Assembly: GCA_036519575.1 (NCBI GenBank)
Contig: DATDKZ010000098.1
Location: forward strand, 1 to 7,090
Length of the DNA: 7,090 nt
Origin: AC-69 sp036519575
GTDB lineage: Bacteria > Actinomycetota > UBA4738 > HRBIN12
Direction of reading: 5' to 3'
In this document: piece after piece, positions 6,075-7,090 of the stretch
Numbering within the stretch: position 1 is the first letter of the stretch
How the letters are laid out: every line of letters begins with the position of its first letter
Made by a program: the position numbers and the translations under genes
Notes under the pieces: generated by a model
What the model saw: the letters and a program-made list of their open reading frames with translations, nothing else
Told to the model about the DNA's origin: nothing
Databases searched by the model: none

Positions 6075-6091
6075 TCATCCGAACCGGATGA
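6075..6091. promoter_or_regulatory. Perfect 7-bp inverted repeat, candidate operator
   Basis: TCATCCG-AAC-CGGATGA is a perfect dyad with a 3-base centre. If SulP transcription starts at 6040, the repeat covers about -35 to -51, where a dimeric regulator could act on it, and it lies about 100 bases upstream of the sulfatase start. A regulator shared by the divergent pair is inference; no regulator gene is in the window. With a 3-base loop it might also form a small hairpin. Confidence 0.42.
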
Positions 6092-6143
6092 GGCGATCGC
6101 GAGCCGAGGCTGCTTGCATCATCGGAGCCGTCCTCTCGAGGAG

Positions 6144-6194
6144 GTGGCCGCGCTGAAGACTGCGTCGACGTCGAAGGGGGCGAAGGAGCGATGA
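6144..6194 (+). CDS. Short upstream ORF overlapping the sulfatase start (ATGA)
   Basis: GTG at 6144 opens a 16-codon frame (VAALKTASTSKGAKER) whose TGA at 6192-6194 overlaps the sulfatase ATG as ATGA. A strong AGGAGG (6139-6144) is too close for that GTG but sits eight bases before an in-frame CTG at 6153, which would give a 13-residue peptide. It could be a leader peptide coupling translation to the sulfatase, or a relic of a longer N-terminus. It is too short to trust as a protein gene. Confidence 0.25.
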   Translation: MAALKTASTSKGAKER

Positions 6195-7090
6195 CCAAGC
6201 CGTTCAAGGGCACGATCAACGTCGACATCCGCGACTCGGTACCGGATTGGGAGCCGTACATGCAGCCCGTCGCCCCGGCGGGCTCGCCGAACATCCTCTA
6301 CATCGTGTTGGACGACGTTGGCTTCTCAGCGATGGAGCCATGGGGTGGCCTGATCGAGACCCCGAGCATCAGGCGGCTGGCCAGCAATGGGCTCACGTAC
6401 ACGAACTGGCACACGACGGCGCTGTGCTCGCCGACCCGGTCGTCGCTTCTGACGGGCCGAAACCACACGACGAACGGCATGGCCTGTATCGCCGAAGCCA
6501 CCAGTGGGTTTCCGGGCTCGAACGGCCATATCCCATTCGAGTGCGCCACGATCGCCGAGGTCCTCGGCGATCGGGGATGGAACACCTACATGCTCGGCAA
6601 GTGGCACCTCGTCGCTGCCGATGAGATGAACATGGCGTCGACCAAGCGCAACTGGCCGGTCGGCCGAGGCTTCGAACGCTATTACGGGTTCCTCGGTGGT
6701 GAGACGAACCAGTGGTATCCCGACTTGATCTACGACAACCACCCTGTCGAGCAACCGTCCTGGCCGGAGGACGGCTACCACCTCACGACCGATCTCACGG
6801 ACAGGGCGATCGAGTTCATCAAGGACGCGAAGATGATCGCGACCGAGAAGCCCTTCTTCATGTACTTCTGCCCCGGCGCGTGCCACGCTCCGCACCACGC
6901 ACCGAAGGATTGGATTGAGAAGTACGAGGGCAAGTTCGACATGGGTTACGAGAAGTATCGCGAGCTCGTGTTCGAGCGGCAGAAGCAGATGGGGATCTTC
7001 CCTGCCGATGCTGAACTCTCACCACTCAACCCCTACGCGAAGGAGACCAGCGTCGAGGGCAAGCCATGGAACCCGGTCGATATCGTCCGT
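6191..7090 (+). CDS. Arylsulfatase, AtsD-like (3' end beyond window)
   Basis: The first 300 residues of a type I sulfatase (alkaline-phosphatase superfamily, PF00884), which hydrolyses sulfate esters to an alcohol plus inorganic sulfate. The metal site is seen at Asp41-Asp42 (NILYIVLDDVGFS). The formylglycine signature CSPTRSSLLTGR starts at Cys79, with Arg83, so the enzyme needs Cys-to-formylglycine conversion. LGKWH gives Lys137 and His139, and GACHAPHHAP gives His232. Local wording such as HTTALCSPTRS, NHTTNGMA, NWPVGRGFERYYGFLGGETN and YDNHPVEQPS matches the mycobacterial AtsD-type enzymes, about 780 residues long, so more than half is missing here. There is no signal peptide, suggesting a cytoplasmic enzyme. 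ATG 6191 follows AAGGAG by only two bases and GGGGG by ten, so initiation may depend on the upstream short frame. Divergent from SulP. The true substrate is unknown. Confidence 0.93.
   Translation, partial: MTKPFKGTINVDIRDSVPDWEPYMQPVAPAGSPNILYIVLDDVGFSAMEPWGGLIETPSIRRLASNGLTYTNWHTTALCSPTRSSLLTGRNHTTNGMACIAEATSGFPGSNGHIPFECATIAEVLGDRGWNTYMLGKWHLVAADEMNMASTKRNWPVGRGFERYYGFLGGETNQWYPDLIYDNHPVEQPSWPEDGYHLTTDLTDRAIEFIKDAKMIATEKPFFMYFCPGACHAPHHAPKDWIEKYEGKFDMGYEKYRELVFERQKQMGIFPADAELSPLNPYAKETSVEGKPWNPVDIVR

Noticed and set aside
5025..6091. Two long plus-strand frames (281 and 249 codons) opposite SulP
   Set aside because: Both are antisense to conserved SulP core residues and give Ala/Arg/Thr-rich or His/Arg/Asp-rich sequences of no known family.
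6114..6119. TTGCAT as a -35 box for the sulfatase
   Set aside because: No TAnnnT-like -10 is found 16-18 bases downstream.
6132..6144. CCTC...GAGG mini-hairpin in the sulfatase leader
   Set aside because: Only four pairs, and the GAGG arm is better explained as part of the AGGAGG ribosome site.

Overview
The window is GC-rich and tightly packed. Its coding sequences strongly favour G or C at codon third positions, and GTG starts are common. This fits a high-GC actinobacterium (Actinomycetota), probably a soil, sediment or other environmental lineage. Supporting points are two apparent leaderless starts with a TAnnnT box six bases ahead of GTG, an arylsulfatase of the mycobacterial AtsD-like type, and two gene families I know mainly from Actinomycetota: the 9-residue VDL-repeat protein next to an RDD protein, and a membrane/kinase-like/LPG-synthase-TM fusion. 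I cannot place genus or species.

Layout. (1) Left, minus strand: an overlapping pair, positions 1096 to 1. It consists of a 305-residue VDL-repeat protein and the N-terminus of an RDD-family membrane protein that runs off the left edge and appears to start at CTG. (2) Positions 1067-1439: a divergent gap. It contains a 58-codon plus-strand ORF with strong coding bias and weak similarity to the start of AtpZ/AtpI-type proteins, then about 200 bases without a recognisable gene. (3) Positions 1440-3863, plus: a large fusion of a membrane block, a kinase-like domain whose catalytic Asp and Asn positions are altered, and an LPG-synthase/MprF-type flippase domain. (4) Positions 3877-4005: what looks like a fragment of a DUF6325-type gene. 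(5) Positions 4015-4275, plus: a small GlsB/YeaQ-type membrane protein, apparently leaderless. (6) Positions 4394-6040, minus: a SulP anion transporter with a C-terminal STAS domain, also apparently leaderless. (7) From 6191, plus: an arylsulfatase running off the right edge.

The clearest functional link is between the divergent SulP and sulfatase genes. The sulfatase would release sulfate from organic sulfate esters, and a SulP carrier could move that sulfate. The 150-base spacer holds a perfect 7-bp inverted repeat next to the inferred SulP -35 region and a short uORF that ends in an ATGA overlap with the sulfatase start. The left half is about membrane proteins of unknown or poorly known role. 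I see no mobile element, CRISPR array, phage gene, tRNA or rRNA. No wholly new system is evident. The most unusual items are the degenerate kinase-flippase fusion, the unannotated 58-codon ORF, the decayed fragment at 3877-4005, the paired leaderless starts and the CTG start.
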